Shown here one piece after another: positions 1 through 8,928 of a stretch of 64,000 bases of DNA; positions within the stretch are counted from its first letter, which is position 1; each line of letters starts with the position of its first letter. The stretch comes from Paenibacillus sp. PvR098 (lineage in GTDB: Bacteria; Bacillota; Bacilli; Paenibacillales; NBRC-103111). The notes under the pieces are model-generated. The model had not been told where the DNA came from. It did no database searches and saw nothing but the letters and a program-made list of their open reading frames with translations. Position numbers and translations under genes: made by a program. The DNA is taken from positions 3,193,501 to 3,257,500 of the forward strand of contig NZ_JAFIBU010000001.1 of the NCBI RefSeq assembly GCF_017833255.1, in the 5' to 3' direction.

Positions 1-1
1 C

Positions 2-931
2 TCCACTGACGGAGGAGCGAAAAAGGTTGCTCTGAAAATAGGTCATACGCTTGCGGATACGTCCCATTATCAAAAAGGGATGGAAAAGTTTAAAGAATTG
101 GTTGAGCAAAAATCCAACGGCGAAGTTACGCTTCAATTATTTCCGAACGGATCCCTTGGCGGTGAGCGCGATATGATCGAAGGCTTGAATGTAGGCAGCC
201 TGGATATGGTGCTGACTTCGACGGCACCTATGAACGGGTTCGTTCCGGAAATTAGCGTCGTAGATTTGCCTTTCTTGTTCCGTGACGCCGATCATGCACA
301 TAAAGTATTCGACGGTGAAGTTGGACAAGATCTGCGCAAGAAAGTGGAAGACAAATTACCGAGCGTAACGACGCTGGCCTGGTGGGAGAATGGATTTCGT
401 AGTGTGACGAATAAATCCGCTGCCATTACTAAGCCTGAAGATCTGAAAGGCATTAAAATCCGCATTCAGGAAAATCCGATTCACAGCGATACCTTTAAGG
501 CCTTTGGCGCTCAGCCGACTCCAATGTCCTTTACAGAGCTGTTTACCGCGCTTCAGCAGGGTGTAATCGATGCGCAAGAAAATCCTGTTCCGGTCATTTA
601 CACCTCCCGGTTCAATGAAGTTCAACAGCATATGACCTTGACTCGCCATTTCTACTCACCGTCGCTGCTTATGATCTCCAAGAGCACATTTAACAGCCTG
701 ACACCGGAACAACAGAAAGCGCTTAGCGAAGCTGCAGTGGAAGCAGGAAATTACGAGCGTCAAGTTGTACAAGACATGGAGAAGGAATATCTCGCCGAGT
801 TGAGCCAAAAGGGTATGAAAATTATCGAAACACCGAACATTCAGTCTTTCATAGATGCCGTGAAACCGGTTTATGATAAATACGAGCCAGAGTTCGGAGA
901 GCTAATTGAAAAAATTCGGAATGTGCAATAA
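2..931 (+). CDS. TRAP transporter substrate-binding protein, DctP family (5' end outside window)
   Basis: Extracytoplasmic solute receptor of a tripartite ATP-independent periplasmic (TRAP) transporter. It captures a small, usually carboxylated or sulfonated, substrate and passes it to the DctQM membrane pair. The open frame runs in from the window edge, so the lipoprotein or signal peptide is not visible. Family features seen are the early GHTLADTSHY stretch, an internal IRIQENPIHSDTF segment containing the conserved carboxylate-binding arginine region, and a GVIDAQENP motif typical of DctP proteins. It ends in TAA, with dctQ 74 bases downstream, then dctM and catabolic genes in the same direction. 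The family call is firm. The substrate cannot be read from sequence; the neighbouring enzymes suggest a hydroxy acid or an aldehyde/alcohol precursor. Confidence 0.93.
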   Translation, partial: STDGGAKKVALKIGHTLADTSHYQKGMEKFKELVEQKSNGEVTLQLFPNGSLGGERDMIEGLNVGSLDMVLTSTAPMNGFVPEISVVDLPFLFRDADHAHKVFDGEVGQDLRKKVEDKLPSVTTLAWWENGFRSVTNKSAAITKPEDLKGIKIRIQENPIHSDTFKAFGAQPTPMSFTELFTALQQGVIDAQENPVPVIYTSRFNEVQQHMTLTRHFYSPSLLMISKSTFNSLTPEQQKALSEAAVEAGNYERQVVQDMEKEYLAELSQKGMKIIETPNIQSFIDAVKPVYDKYEPEFGELIEKIRNVQ

Positions 932-1005
932 GTTGCAACGGCTACTGTGGCGGATGAGAATCTTATCCGCCATTCCCAATCTAGATTAGAACAGGGTGAG
1001 AACGT

Positions 1006-1527
1006 GTGGATACAATCATTAAACTCATTGACAGGTTAAATGTCGGAGTGCGTTATTTGTGTGCGCTGCTGTTGGGCATTATGACCATTGCTGTCACCTT
1101 TCAGGTGGTCACCCGCTTCGCGGCAAAATATTTTGAACTTCACTTGCCGGACTGGTCCGAGGAACTGGCGCGATACAGTATGATTTGGCTCGTCTTTTTG
1201 GGGACAGCTTTAGCAGTCCGTTACAGTGCGTTAATCGGTGTGGAAGCCATTGTGGAACGGTTGAGCCCAACCGCGAGTCGGATCGTCCGTATCCTGGTTA
1301 CCATTGTGACCTTGTTTTTCTTTATTATCCTTATTTATTACGGATTCATGATGCTGGGTCATGTTTCGGCACAAGTCTCCCCAAGCCTGCGAATCCCTAT
1401 GTCGATTCCTTATGCAGCACTTCCTATTAGCGGTATATTCATGCTCTTAAACGCGATAGCCGTGCTGTTGGAAACGATTAAAGGGAAAGCCGGACTGCAA
1501 AAAGAAGTATTTTCGGGGAGTGAATAA
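1006..1527 (+). CDS. TRAP transporter small permease, DctQ family
   Basis: Small four-helix membrane subunit of the TRAP transporter, about 173 residues, a normal length for DctQ. Hydrophobic segments lie near residues 15-35, 55-72, 88-115 and 130-152. The motif LPDWSEELARYSMIWLVFLG is characteristic of the family. The start is GTG, preceded by an AGGGTGAG ribosome site. The stop is only 2 bases before the start of dctM, so the two are probably translationally coupled. It pairs with DctM to form the sodium-dependent permease served by the upstream DctP. Confident on family; substrate unknown. Confidence 0.93.
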   Translation: MDTIIKLIDRLNVGVRYLCALLLGIMTIAVTFQVVTRFAAKYFELHLPDWSEELARYSMIWLVFLGTALAVRYSALIGVEAIVERLSPTASRIVRILVTIVTLFFFIILIYYGFMMLGHVSAQVSPSLRIPMSIPYAALPISGIFMLLNAIAVLLETIKGKAGLQKEVFSGSE

Positions 1528-1529
1528 CG

Positions 1530-2804
1530 ATGGCGCTGATAATGATTGTTTCTTTATTTATTATGCTGCTGCTCAGCGTACCGGTAGCCTTATCATTGGG
1601 ACTTGCTTCTGCTGTAGCAATTCTCAGCGATGGAAATATGCCTCTGCTCGTTCTTATTCAGCGTATGTTTGCTGCTTTGGACGTCTTCCCGCTGATGGCT
1701 ATACCTTTCTTTATTTTAGCCGGTTCCCTCATGGAAACAGGCGGAATATCTCGTCGATTAGTCAATCTGGCTAATTCGCTCGTGGGTAGCATGACGGGCG
1801 GTCTGGCCATTGTGACCGTCGTAACGGCCATGTTCTTTTCTGCCATTTCGGGCTCTAGTGCCGCTACGACAGCGGCGATCGGGTCCATCCTGATCCCGGC
1901 CATGGTAAAACGCGGTTATGATATCAGGTTCGCTGCGGCTAACCAAGCCGTATCGGGTGAACTAGGGGTAATCATCCCTCCATCGATCCCGATGATTCTG
2001 TTTGGTATTTCAGCCGGCGTATCCATTGGCGATTTGTTCTTGGCTGGTTTTTTACCCGGCCTTATGATTTCACTCTCTCTGATTTTAGCTTGCTGGTATA
2101 TTTCCAAACGGAAAGGCTATAAAGGAGAAGGAACATTCTCCGTGACAGCGGTAGCAAAAGCGTTCAAGGAAGCTTTACTGGCGCTTCTTATGCCCGTCAT
2201 CATTCTTGGGGGAATTTACGGCGGTTTGTTTACACCGACGGAAGCGTCCGTTGTTGCCGTAGTCTATGCGTTTATCATAGGGGTGTTTGTGTATAAGGAA
2301 CTGAAATGGAAGGACCTTGTGAACATCTTCGCCAAGTCCTCCATTACAACGTCGATTATCATGATCATCATTGCGAATGCCGGCATGTTTGGTTGGATAT
2401 TGACGCGTGAACAGGTTCCGCAAGAAATCGGAGCATTCTTCACCTCGATTTCCGATAGTCCTCTTGTTTTCTTGTTCTTGATCAACTTATTGCTTTGGTT
2501 CGTGGGTATGTTCTTTGAAACTTCCGCAGCGATTATCATCCTGGCTCCATTGTTGACGCCTGTAGCAATCGCACTTGGAATCGATCCCGTTCATTTCGGT
2601 ATGATCATGATTGTCAACTTGGCTATGGGAATGGTTACACCTCCTGTCGGCGTGAATCTATTTGTCGCTTGTCAAATTGCAGGTATTCGACTAGACCAAA
2701 TTATGAGACCATTGGTTCCTTTCTTGTTCGTACTTATTATCGATATCTTAATCATCACTTATATTCCTAAAATTTCTCTTTTCTTGCCCTCATTATTTAA
2801 ATAA
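1530..2804 (+). CDS. TRAP transporter large permease, DctM family
   Basis: Large membrane subunit and ion-coupled transport channel of the TRAP system. The 424 residues match the usual DctM length and form about a dozen hydrophobic helices throughout. Recognisable family stretches are FPLMAIPFFILAGSLMETGG near residue 52, a SGSSAATTAAIGSILIP segment near residue 107, and VNLAMGMVTPPVGVNLFVA near residue 361. The start is ATG just after the DctQ stop, with a GGGGAG ribosome site inside the end of dctQ. The downstream enzyme genes lie on the same strand without an evident terminator, so uptake and catabolism are probably co-expressed. Confidence 0.95.
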   Translation: MALIMIVSLFIMLLLSVPVALSLGLASAVAILSDGNMPLLVLIQRMFAALDVFPLMAIPFFILAGSLMETGGISRRLVNLANSLVGSMTGGLAIVTVVTAMFFSAISGSSAATTAAIGSILIPAMVKRGYDIRFAAANQAVSGELGVIIPPSIPMILFGISAGVSIGDLFLAGFLPGLMISLSLILACWYISKRKGYKGEGTFSVTAVAKAFKEALLALLMPVIILGGIYGGLFTPTEASVVAVVYAFIIGVFVYKELKWKDLVNIFAKSSITTSIIMIIIANAGMFGWILTREQVPQEIGAFFTSISDSPLVFLFLINLLLWFVGMFFETSAAIIILAPLLTPVAIALGIDPVHFGMIMIVNLAMGMVTPPVGVNLFVACQIAGIRLDQIMRPLVPFLFVLIIDILIITYIPKISLFLPSLFK

Positions 2805-2875
2805 GTGCATTATCGAGCCATTTTTTAGAGAGATATAGAATACACTATTTGGATTAGAGAGGTGCTGTTTAAACC

Positions 2876-4147
2876 ATGCAATTTCCAAAGTGGGTTAAAA
2901 TTAAGCAGCGATTTACCGGACCTGTTGTAACCGACATTGATGCGGCCATCTCGCAGGAATTCGCAAAGGTTAGCCTGGCTGAAAAGATCAGGCCGGGACA
3001 ACGCATTGCGATTACTGTGGGAAGCCGGGGGATTGCCAATATCGCGTTCATCGTGAAAGCGGCAGTACAAGAGCTGAACAAGCTAGGCGCAGTCCCCTTC
3101 ATTATTCCAACGATGGGAAGTCACGGCGGTGCGACAGCCGAAGGGCAGATCGAAGTACTAGAGAGCTTAGGCGTTACGGAAGCATTTTGCGGCGCGCCTA
3201 TTCTATCTTCCATGGATGTGGTCCAAGTAGGTGAAACTCCCCAGGGGATGCCGGTCTATGTAGATAAATATGCCGTAGAAGCTGACGGCGTCCTGCTCAT
3301 GGGAAGAATCAAGGTTCATACCGATTTCAAATCGCCGATCGGTATTGAGAGCGGTTTAATGAAAATGGCCGCGATCGGCATGGGCAAGCATAAGCAAGCG
3401 CTGCTGATTCACAGCTACGGGGTGCACGGGATTCGTGACATGATGCCGGAGGTCGCAAAGGTGATGCTCCAGCAGGTGAATATTGTGTGCGGCGTCGGCA
3501 TTGTGGAAAATGCTTTTGAACAAACCGCCATCATTGAGGCCATCCCAACACCATTAATACAGCAAAGGGAAAAAGAGCTGCTGCAGCAATCAGCAGCTCT
3601 CATGCCCAAGCTTCCTGTAGAAGATATCGATGTTCTTGTTGTTGACGAGATTGGAAAAAACTACAGCGGCACCGGGATGGATACGAACATTATCGGGCGT
3701 ATCCGAATTTTGGGCGTTCCTGAGCCCAGCAGTCCGCGTATCAAATATATTGTCGCGAGTGATGTCAGCGAGGAATCGCATGGGAATGCGCTGGGTATCG
3801 GGCTTGCGGATTTAACCACCAAACGTCTATTTGATCAAATTGATTTTCAAAAGATGAATGAGAATGTCATCACCAGCACGTTCTTGACTCGAGCAGCCGT
3901 GCCGATCGTACTCGACAACGACCGTGAGGCCTTGAATGCTGCACTTCGCTCCAATTGGGGCGTAGAACCGGAGCAGGCCAGAATCATCCGCATTCCAAAC
4001 ACGCTTCATTTGGAATATTTATATGTTTCAGAATCACTTTTGCCAGAAATTCTCAATCAGTCTCATATTGAAGTCGTCGGGGAACCGGAAGAGATCCGAT
4101 TCGATTCGACAGGTTATTTTTCTAAAACAGATTTTACTCATGCCTAA
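2876..4147 (+). CDS. LarA-like (DUF2088) protein, possible nickel-pincer racemase homologue
   Basis: A 423-residue protein of the lactate racemase-like DUF2088 family, about the length of LarA. Candidate active-site positions, compared by memory with LarA, are R51 (GSRG), H83 (GSHGG), H148 (KVHTDF), K163 (GLMK), and H172 or H179 (GKHKQALLIH). LarA itself racemises lactate using a nickel-pincer nucleotide made by LarB, LarC and LarE, and some homologues act on other 2-hydroxy acids. No larB, larC or larE is in this window. It sits between a TRAP transporter and two dehydrogenases, so I infer a racemase or epimerase step on the imported hydroxy acid. Its stop overlaps the ribosome site of the next gene. 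Family fairly sure; reaction not. Confidence 0.75.
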   Translation: MQFPKWVKIKQRFTGPVVTDIDAAISQEFAKVSLAEKIRPGQRIAITVGSRGIANIAFIVKAAVQELNKLGAVPFIIPTMGSHGGATAEGQIEVLESLGVTEAFCGAPILSSMDVVQVGETPQGMPVYVDKYAVEADGVLLMGRIKVHTDFKSPIGIESGLMKMAAIGMGKHKQALLIHSYGVHGIRDMMPEVAKVMLQQVNIVCGVGIVENAFEQTAIIEAIPTPLIQQREKELLQQSAALMPKLPVEDIDVLVVDEIGKNYSGTGMDTNIIGRIRILGVPEPSSPRIKYIVASDVSEESHGNALGIGLADLTTKRLFDQIDFQKMNENVITSTFLTRAAVPIVLDNDREALNAALRSNWGVEPEQARIIRIPNTLHLEYLYVSESLLPEILNQSHIEVVGEPEEIRFDSTGYFSKTDFTHA

Positions 4148-4163
4148 GGAGGAAAAAGCAAGC

Positions 4164-5582
4164 ATGGAAACTTACGGTCATTACATTAACGGAACATGGA
4201 TTCAAGATGAGAAACACTTTACGGTTTACGACAAGTACACGGGTGAAGCCTTGGCTAGCGTTGGAAATGCGTCTGCGGAGACGGTTAAAAAAGCGGTTGG
4301 TGTGGCACTCGATACGTTCCGTTCCCGTAAGCTGAGCCCAACCGAACGTTATGACATCTTGATGAAAGCAGCACACCTTATTCAAGAGCGTAAGCAAGAA
4401 TTGGCTCTCGTTATGGTGCGTGAAGTAGGAAAAGTACTGAAGGACGCGATAGGGGAAATCGACAGAGGTACCCAAACGCTCATCGCTTCGGCGGAAGAAG
4501 CCAAGCGCATTTCAGGTACGGGTATTCCTTTGGGTCAGCCCGGTAACGATCAGAAAATGGCCTTCAGCATTCGCGTGCCCGTAGGCGTGATCTGTGCGAT
4601 TACTCCTTTTAATTTTCCGTTCAACCTGACTGTTCATAAAGTAGGACCAGCCATTGCAGCCGGAAATACCATCGTTTTGAAGCCGGCTGAAATGACACCT
4701 CTTATTGCTTGTAAATTAGCTGAAATCTTAACGGAAGCCGGACTTCCTGCGGGTTATTTAAATGTGGTTAACGGCTTAGGTTCGGAGATGGGTCAATATT
4801 TGTTGGAAGATGAGCGCATTGCGATGTATACCTTTACGGGAAGCCCGGGGGTAGGACGTCATATCAAGAGTGCGACCGGGATCCGTAAGGTGACATTGGA
4901 GCTTGGCAATAACTCCCCTAACATTGTTCATCGGGACGCTCCTGATCTGCAAAGAGCAGCTGAGCTTTGCGTGACACGCGGCTATTCCAATGCAGGTCAA
5001 GCTTGTATCTCGGTTCAGCGCGTTTATGTTCACCAAGACGTATTTCATGAGTTTGTAGACAAAGCCATCCAGGTTGCTCAAAAGCTGAAGGTCGGCGATC
5101 CGAAAGACCCTTCGACCGATATCGGCCCGATGATTGCCGAGAAGGAAGCGGTTCGTGCAGAATCCTGGATTAAGGAAGCCGTCGAACAAGGCGCAAAGAT
5201 CGCATTCGGAGGCACGCGTGAGGGAGCTGTCCTGCAGCCGACCATCCTTACGAATACTACCCCGGACATGAAAGTAATGTGCCAAGAGGTGTTCGCGCCT
5301 GTCATCAGTATAGTGCCATATGAGGACATTGACGATGCATTCCGGCAGGTTAATGATTCCCGCTTCGGGCTTCAAGCCGGATTCTTCACCAATGATCTTC
5401 AATTGGCGATGCGCGCGGCTCACGAACTGGAGTTCGGTGGTGTCATCATCAATGACGTTTCTACTTATCGCGCGGATGTCATGCCTTATGGCGGCGTGAA
5501 GGACAGCGGGACCGGAAAAGAAGGCCCTCACCATGCGGTTCAAGAAATGACGGATGAGAAAATTGTCGTTATTCATATGTAA
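4164..5582 (+). CDS. NAD(P)-dependent aldehyde dehydrogenase
   Basis: Aldehyde dehydrogenase superfamily enzyme that oxidises an aldehyde to its acid, cytoplasmic. The ATG at 4164 follows an AAGGAGGA site formed over the preceding stop. A longer frame back to 4023 would overlap the previous gene by 125 bases and has no ribosome site, so I reject it. The product is 472 residues. Motifs are PFNFPFNLTVHKVGPAIAAG (cofactor domain), FTGSPGVGRHI, TLELGNNSPN with the general-base glutamate, and NAGQACISVQRV with the catalytic cysteine near residue 281. It most resembles the lactaldehyde / sulfolactaldehyde-type branch rather than betaine or proline-linked enzymes, but that subfamily call is only an impression. 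Confidence 0.93.
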   Translation: METYGHYINGTWIQDEKHFTVYDKYTGEALASVGNASAETVKKAVGVALDTFRSRKLSPTERYDILMKAAHLIQERKQELALVMVREVGKVLKDAIGEIDRGTQTLIASAEEAKRISGTGIPLGQPGNDQKMAFSIRVPVGVICAITPFNFPFNLTVHKVGPAIAAGNTIVLKPAEMTPLIACKLAEILTEAGLPAGYLNVVNGLGSEMGQYLLEDERIAMYTFTGSPGVGRHIKSATGIRKVTLELGNNSPNIVHRDAPDLQRAAELCVTRGYSNAGQACISVQRVYVHQDVFHEFVDKAIQVAQKLKVGDPKDPSTDIGPMIAEKEAVRAESWIKEAVEQGAKIAFGGTREGAVLQPTILTNTTPDMKVMCQEVFAPVISIVPYEDIDDAFRQVNDSRFGLQAGFFTNDLQLAMRAAHELEFGGVIINDVSTYRADVMPYGGVKDSGTGKEGPHHAVQEMTDEKIVVIHM

Positions 5583-5634
5583 TAATTAGCGTGGATTATC
5601 ATGATTATATCTTATAGATAATGGGGTAATGGAC

Positions 5635-6837
5635 ATGAGAAACGTATGGGAATATTTTTCTACAGAACAAATTGTATTTGGTAATGGCGCCATTCGTGAG
5701 TTGGATAAAGTTCTTAAACGCCTTAAAGCGAGCCGCGTTCTATTGGTTACCGATCCGGGAATCAAGCAAGCGGGCATCGCCGATAAAGTGGTTACTATTT
5801 TGCAGGATGCCGGTTATACGATCGTTGTGTATGACAAAGCGGTACCGGAACCTCCGGTAAGCTCGGTATTGGAATGCTTCGCATTCGCCAAGGACCAATT
5901 GAACCCCGATGCCGTTATCGCTTTGGGCGGAGGCAGCAGCATCGATTTGGCAAAAGTGGTCGCCTTATTGATGGCTCACGGCGGACATCCGCTGGATTAT
6001 GTCGGGGAGAATCTGGTTCCAGGACCAATTGCTCCTTTGGTGGCTATCCCAACAACAGCAGGAACAGGCTCCGAAGTCACCTCTGTCGCTGTACTTACCG
6101 ATACGGAAAAAAATCTTAAGGTAGGCGTCTCCGACAATTACCTTCGTCCAGCTGTCGCTTTGTTAGATCCTGAATTAACACTGGGGCTTCCTGCTTACGT
6201 AACGGCCTGTGCCGGTATCGATGCGTTATCTCATGCGGTTGAGGCCTACACAGCCAAAAATCATAAGTATATTCAAGCGGAAGGCAGTATCTTGTTTCAA
6301 GGATCCATCCCGATCAGCGATGCGCTTGCCATGGAAGCCATTCGCCTCATTGCAAACAATTTAACCGTCGCCGTACAGCAAGGAAGCAACGTGGAAGCTA
6401 GGTCCAATATGCTTCTCGGCAGCTTGCTCGCCGGATTGGCTTTCTCGAATGCAGGGACAGCTTCAGCACATGCACTGGCTTATCCGATCGGCGGTCTGGT
6501 CAAATCTCCTCACGGCGAAGTGACAGGGCTCCTTCTGCCTTACGTCATGGATTTTAACGGAGATGTAGAGCCTTATAAAATGGCCAACATCGCAAGAGCA
6601 TTTAATATGAATGTGGATGGATTGACTGACCGGGAGATCGCGGAAAAAGCATCCTTGGCGGTATTGAACACCTTACGCGCGATCGGTCTGCCTACAAAGC
6701 TATCCGAGATCGGTATCCGCGAGGAAGACATTCCGCATATCGCTCAAACCGCTTTAACTATCGCTCGTCTTGTCCGGAATAATCCAAGGGTTCCTACACA
6801 AAAAGGATTTGAGGAGCTGCTTCGCAAAGCTTTGTAA
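5635..6837 (+). CDS. Iron-containing (group III) alcohol dehydrogenase
   Basis: Fe-type alcohol dehydrogenase of about 400 residues that interconverts a primary alcohol or hydroxyl with an aldehyde or ketone using NAD(P). The nucleotide-binding motif GGGSSIDLAK lies near residue 100. The metal-binding aspartate and histidines lie in DALSHAVEAYTA and in the HALAYPIGG / SPHGEVTG stretches. Two in-frame ATGs exist (5629 and 5635); the GGGG ribosome site spaces better with the second. It is the last gene of the TRAP operon and is followed by a strong terminator. With the aldehyde dehydrogenase it could take an imported diol or hydroxyl compound through aldehyde to acid. Family firm, substrate unknown. 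Confidence 0.93.
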   Translation: MRNVWEYFSTEQIVFGNGAIRELDKVLKRLKASRVLLVTDPGIKQAGIADKVVTILQDAGYTIVVYDKAVPEPPVSSVLECFAFAKDQLNPDAVIALGGGSSIDLAKVVALLMAHGGHPLDYVGENLVPGPIAPLVAIPTTAGTGSEVTSVAVLTDTEKNLKVGVSDNYLRPAVALLDPELTLGLPAYVTACAGIDALSHAVEAYTAKNHKYIQAEGSILFQGSIPISDALAMEAIRLIANNLTVAVQQGSNVEARSNMLLGSLLAGLAFSNAGTASAHALAYPIGGLVKSPHGEVTGLLLPYVMDFNGDVEPYKMANIARAFNMNVDGLTDREIAEKASLAVLNTLRAIGLPTKLSEIGIREEDIPHIAQTALTIARLVRNNPRVPTQKGFEELLRKAL

Positions 6838-6909
6838 TAGAGCCTGAAGTGTAAGAGGCTGCTGTGAAAGATGAGGAACAGTGTACCTGTTTCCCATCTT
6901 TTTGTTCAC

Positions 6910-6946
6910 GTAAAAGAGGCTTGACACTACGTCAGGCCTCTTTTAC
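6910..6946. terminator. Bidirectional rho-independent terminator between convergent genes
   Basis: A 16-bp stem (6910-6925 with 6931-6946, one G-T pair) with a 5-base loop, followed by a T-rich stretch on the plus strand. It lies between the TRAP operon (+) and the sodium-dependent transporter (-) and probably serves both. Confidence 0.85.
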
Positions 6947-6993
6947 TTATTATTTTTTAATAAAAGCGCAGTTTCCTTACACTTAAAGCATTT

Positions 6994-8358
6994 CTATTTT
7001 AAAGAAATCAGCCCTACTGAATACAGGAAAATGAGCACAATCAGTACCGGACACACGACTCGAAGCAAGAACATCCATAGCTTATACCAGAAGCCGGACA
7101 GTCCCGCTTCCTCACCGGCACGTTTCCATGCATACCCAGTAAATAATGTAACGATAAGACCGCCAAGCGGCATCAATACATAGGAAGTAGCAAAATCGAA
7201 CAAATCGAAAATCGTTTTGCCCCCGACTTGGAAGGGGTTCAGGATTCCCGCAACGGAAAGGGCTGACGGAATGCCCACTAAAAAACAGAGGATCGATGTA
7301 TACACGGAAGCTTTTTTTCGGCTCAACTTCCATTTGTGCATAACGTACGCTACAGGCACTTCTAAAATAGAGACCGCAGAGGTTAGCGCAGCAATAGCAA
7401 GCAGCAGGAAGAATAAGCCTCCAAAGAAAAATCCAAACGGCATTTGCGAAAATGCAGCGGGCAGTGCCATAAAGACCAGTCCTACACCTTCACCGGGCTT
7501 AAGCCCATAGGAGAACACGGTAGGAAAAATAACTAAGCCTGCAATAAACGCGTAAATCAAATCGCCGAATCCAACGGCTAGCGTGGCAGCACCCAAGGAT
7601 TGCTTTTTCTCAACATAAGACCCATAAGTGAGCATACAGCCAAATCCGAGTGATAGGGAGAAGAAGGCATGCCCCATTGCCACTAGCGCCGATTCTGCAT
7701 TAAGTTTTGTGAAATCGGGTTTTAGGAAAAAGCTTACCCCCTCCCCTGCACCCGGAAGCGTTAGAGAACGAACCATAAGAATAAGCAAAATAATCAAAAA
7801 GCCTGGAATCAAAACCTTATTAAATTTTTCAATTCCGCCGGAAATGCCTTTGGCCAAAATCCAGCCGGTAAGCAGCATGACAACAGCCTGCCAAAACAGC
7901 GGCATATACCCGCCGGCAAAGGACACGAACTTCTCTTTATAGTCGACCCCCGGTTGAAACAGTAAGCCGGTAAACGATTCTACCGTATAATGCAGTGTCC
8001 ATCCCACCACCACTGCATAGTAGCACATAACCAGAAAAGCCGTAATCACGGGGAGCAGTCCGAGTATACCCCAGTATTTTTTTCCGGACAGGTTAAACAA
8101 GGAGGTGGATGCATTGCCCCTTCCGCCGCGGCCAATCGTCAACTCTGCGAGCAAAATCGGCAGTCCTGCTACAATTAAACAAATGATAAACAATAAGAAA
8201 AAAGCGGCGCCGCCGTATTGTCCTGTAATGTAAGGGAATTTCCACATATTCCCTAACCCTACTGAGCTTCCGATTGCCGCCAAAATAAACCCTGTGGAAG
8301 TAAAACGTTCGCTTACCCCTGCCTTAGGAGATGACTGGGATGCTGGTATCTTTCTCAT
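6994..8358 (-). CDS. Sodium-dependent transporter, neurotransmitter:sodium symporter (SNF) family
   Basis: Polytopic secondary transporter that couples sodium entry to uptake of an amino acid or amine. The 454 residues give about 11-12 transmembrane helices, normal for bacterial members. The family signature GSSVGLGNMWKFPYITGQYG follows a short cytoplasmic N-terminus, and the unwound TM1 region glycines are present. The start is ATG with AGGAGA eight bases upstream. It is monocistronic, converging on the TRAP operon. Upstream sequence contains no obvious operator. Substrate not predictable. Confidence 0.93.
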   Translation of the reverse strand: MRKIPASQSSPKAGVSERFTSTGFILAAIGSSVGLGNMWKFPYITGQYGGAAFFLLFIICLIVAGLPILLAELTIGRGGRGNASTSLFNLSGKKYWGILGLLPVITAFLVMCYYAVVVGWTLHYTVESFTGLLFQPGVDYKEKFVSFAGGYMPLFWQAVVMLLTGWILAKGISGGIEKFNKVLIPGFLIILLILMVRSLTLPGAGEGVSFFLKPDFTKLNAESALVAMGHAFFSLSLGFGCMLTYGSYVEKKQSLGAATLAVGFGDLIYAFIAGLVIFPTVFSYGLKPGEGVGLVFMALPAAFSQMPFGFFFGGLFFLLLAIAALTSAVSILEVPVAYVMHKWKLSRKKASVYTSILCFLVGIPSALSVAGILNPFQVGGKTIFDLFDFATSYVLMPLGGLIVTLFTGYAWKRAGEEAGLSGFWYKLWMFLLRVVCPVLIVLIFLYSVGLISLK

Positions 8359-8472
8359 GATGTGTCTCCTGTTCTTTATAGTTATGCTAAACTAGCATAA
8401 AACGAATTGTAACTTCTGTCTATGCGGGAATAATTAGCAGCTTCTGCAAAGTTCTTTTCAAAATTTTTCCGT

Positions 8473-8496
8473 TACTTATAATACGATTTACCGTAT
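8473..8496. repeat. Degenerate copy of the rlmH-3'-end (att-like) repeat, site 4
   Basis: Matches 21 of 24 positions of the stretch at 11040-11063, which itself resembles the 3' end of rlmH. Read on the minus strand it would give codons tat-tat-aag-taa in place of tat-cac-aag-tga. It would be the far-left boundary of the island next to rlmH. The copy is imperfect, so the boundary role is inference. The rest of the gap 8360-8789 is non-coding, with a short duplicated ACCGCCAG (8641 and 8655) and nothing else I recognise. Confidence 0.5.
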
Positions 8497-8789
8497 TGCG
8501 TTTCGATATACCATTTTAGAGAAGATTAAAGTGCGATTTGATGTGAACGTCTAGGCTCCGTGCTAATGCTAGGTTTCTTTTCTCGGAAAGAACTGTTTTA
8601 GTACGGGATCAACTCCCAGGGCTGTCACGTTCTCCCGGCTACCGCCAGCATATAACCGCCAGTAATAAAGGCCAACCAGTAAACTCTGATTGACCTAATA
8701 ATACGAAAGGTATGCCTTATTGCCTTATGAACTTTTAATAACTTGCAAATATAGCTTCATAGCGCTATTAATTGTTACGGAAATTATTT

Positions 8790-8877
8790 AGTATTACTTT
8801 GTATTATAAAGTAATACCTAATGGTGTGTAATACTAAGTAATACTTGGTATTTTTAAGTGATATATAGTATTACTTA
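8790..8877. repeat. Iterated AGTATTACT array, candidate parC-like centromere
   Basis: Five copies of a 9-11 base unit, AGTATTACTTT or its complement, lie at 8790-8800 (+), 8808-8817 (-), 8828-8835 (-), 8836-8846 (-) and 8867-8877 (+), all in an AT-rich tract just downstream of the ParR-like gene. The exact 11-mer AGTATTACTTT recurs once more at 10675-10685 upstream of parM. Type II partition systems use a ParR-bound repeat array as centromere and operator, so this is the natural candidate. Such arrays more often lie upstream of parM; here the main cluster is at the other end. Confidence 0.6.
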
Positions 8878-8928
8878 ATGGGTCTCTTGTCGTTTTAATA
8901 TAAATCCTGCTTTTCAAAGTGTTTCCGA

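Noticed and set aside
4023..4163. N-terminal extension of the aldehyde dehydrogenase into the LarA-like gene
   Set aside because: Would overlap the previous gene by 125 bases; the AAGGAGGA site fits the ATG at 4164.
4776..5576. A 266-codon minus-strand frame opposite the aldehyde dehydrogenase
   Set aside because: Shadow of a well-conserved coding sequence; composition of the product is not protein-like and there is no ribosome site.
8641..8662. Direct repeat ACCGCCAG (two copies) near the parM locus
   Set aside because: Only two short copies; not part of the AGTATTACT array and not enough to call iterons.
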